A stretch of 5,932 bases of DNA from Candidatus Bathyarchaeota archaeon (GTDB lineage Archaea > Thermoproteota > Bathyarchaeia > Bathyarchaeales > Bathycorpusculaceae): contig PIYF01000053.1 of the NCBI GenBank assembly GCA_003601875.1, positions 1 through 5,932 on the forward strand. The letters run 5' to 3'. Below are positions 5,298 through 5,932 of this stretch, piece after piece. The position numbers and the translations under genes are program-made. How positions within the stretch are numbered: position 1 is the first letter of the stretch; each line of letters starts with the position of its first letter. The notes below the pieces were generated by a model, which was not told where the DNA came from, did no database searches, and saw only the letters and a list, made by a program, of their open reading frames with translations.

Positions 5298-5932
5298 AGT
5301 ATGTTAGAAAACGTGATGGAAGATTAGAACCATTCAATCAGGAAAGAATAACAAACGCCATTTGGAAAGCTGCAAAAGCTGTTGGAGGAAGAGACCGTGA
5401 ATTAGCCAAAAAACTAAGCGATCAAGTTGTAGCTATGCTTAAGGAAAGATTCGGTGAGGATGGAGTTCCAACAGTTGAGGAAATTCAAGACGTTGTCGAA
5501 AAAGTTTTGATAGAAAATGGACATGCAAGAACAGCAAAAGCATATATTTTATACAGAAAACAGCATCAAGACATTAGAGAGTTAGCTGCACTATTAAGTT
5601 CAGCAGACCTTGTAGATCAATATTTGGACATTCAAGATTGGCGTGTAAGAGAAAACTCAAACATGAGCTATTCTCTTCAAGGATTAAACAATTACTTATC
5701 ATCCACCGTAATAGCGAAATATTGGATAACAAGAATTTATCCACCAAAAATAGCTGACGCCCACTTTTCAGGAGACCTACACATACATGACTTAGGAGTT
5801 TTAGGGCCGTACTGCGTAGGCTGGGATTTAAGAGATCTACTACTCATGGGATTTGGTGGAGTTAGAGGAAAAATTGAAAGTACACCGGCAAAACATTTTA
5901 GAACAGCCTTAGGTCAAGTTGTCAACTTCTTC
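5294..5932 (+). CDS. nrdD: Anaerobic (class III) ribonucleoside-triphosphate reductase, 3' truncated by window edge
   Basis: Oxygen-sensitive glycyl-radical enzyme that reduces ribonucleotides to deoxyribonucleotides for DNA synthesis. Exactly 213 codons are present with no stop; the full protein is usually 600-700+ aa, so about a third is seen. Residues 3-93 form an ATP-cone (YVRKRDGRLEPFN near the start, ARTAKAYILYRKQ near the end), the allosteric site that lowers activity when dATP binds. The catalytic domain begins at about 115: NSNMSYSLQGLNNYL, then YWITRIYPP, then His157, the HIHDL motif (His163, His165, Asp166), YCVGWDLRDLL (Cys174) and, at the edge, ALGQVVNFF. The radical-site glycine and zinc cysteines lie beyond the window. 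The activase NrdG is not in view and may follow. The gene overlaps nrdR by 4 bp and is predicted to be under the same NrdR boxes. Confidence 0.96.
   Translation, partial: MKYVRKRDGRLEPFNQERITNAIWKAAKAVGGRDRELAKKLSDQVVAMLKERFGEDGVPTVEEIQDVVEKVLIENGHARTAKAYILYRKQHQDIRELAALLSSADLVDQYLDIQDWRVRENSNMSYSLQGLNNYLSSTVIAKYWITRIYPPKIADAHFSGDLHIHDLGVLGPYCVGWDLRDLLLMGFGGVRGKIESTPAKHFRTALGQVVNFF

Overview
The window is AT-rich (roughly 37% GC by eye), tightly packed, and reads entirely on the + strand. It most likely comes from an archaeon, perhaps a Bathyarchaeia-like member of the Thermoproteota. The reasons are the style of the soluble multi-sensor histidine kinase, AGA/AGG-dominated arginine codons, strong GGAGGTGA-type ribosome sites inside operons, and a TATA-like element giving an almost leaderless start for nrdR. 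This placement is inference from composition and protein style. An anaerobic bacterium cannot be excluded from the bases alone.

Region 1 (1-2696) is a two-component pair. The first gene is the 3' 757 codons of a cytoplasmic sensor kinase (PAS, GAF, a Trp-rich GAF-like domain, coiled coil, HisKA, HATPase_c); its true start lies left of the window. It overlaps by 49 bp a response regulator that has a receiver domain and a charged helical tail but no DNA-binding output domain.

Region 2 (2697-4558) holds a stand-alone ChrB C-terminal-type domain protein (chromate-resistance family) followed by a 12-helix major facilitator transporter. The two lie in the same reading frame, separated by a single TAG and 29 open codons that include the front of the transporter's first helix but contain no ATG, GTG or TTG. 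Either a rare start codon is used, or the TAG is read through to give one ChrB-MFS protein.

Region 3 (4559-5932) is a deoxyribonucleotide-synthesis operon. A 292-bp spacer ends in two NrdR-box-like palindromes whose centres are 32 bp apart and which flank a TATA-like element. Next come nrdR (zinc ribbon plus ATP-cone repressor) and, with a 4-bp ATGA overlap, the first 213 codons of nrdD (anaerobic class III ribonucleotide reductase), which runs off the right edge. The layout predicts that NrdR senses adenine nucleotides, binds its own promoter, and shuts down both genes when dATP is plentiful.

The points most worth a second look are the bacterial-type NrdR operator pair in what looks like an archaeon, and the TAG-separated ChrB/MFS frame. 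No RNA gene, mobile element, CRISPR array or long repeat was seen.
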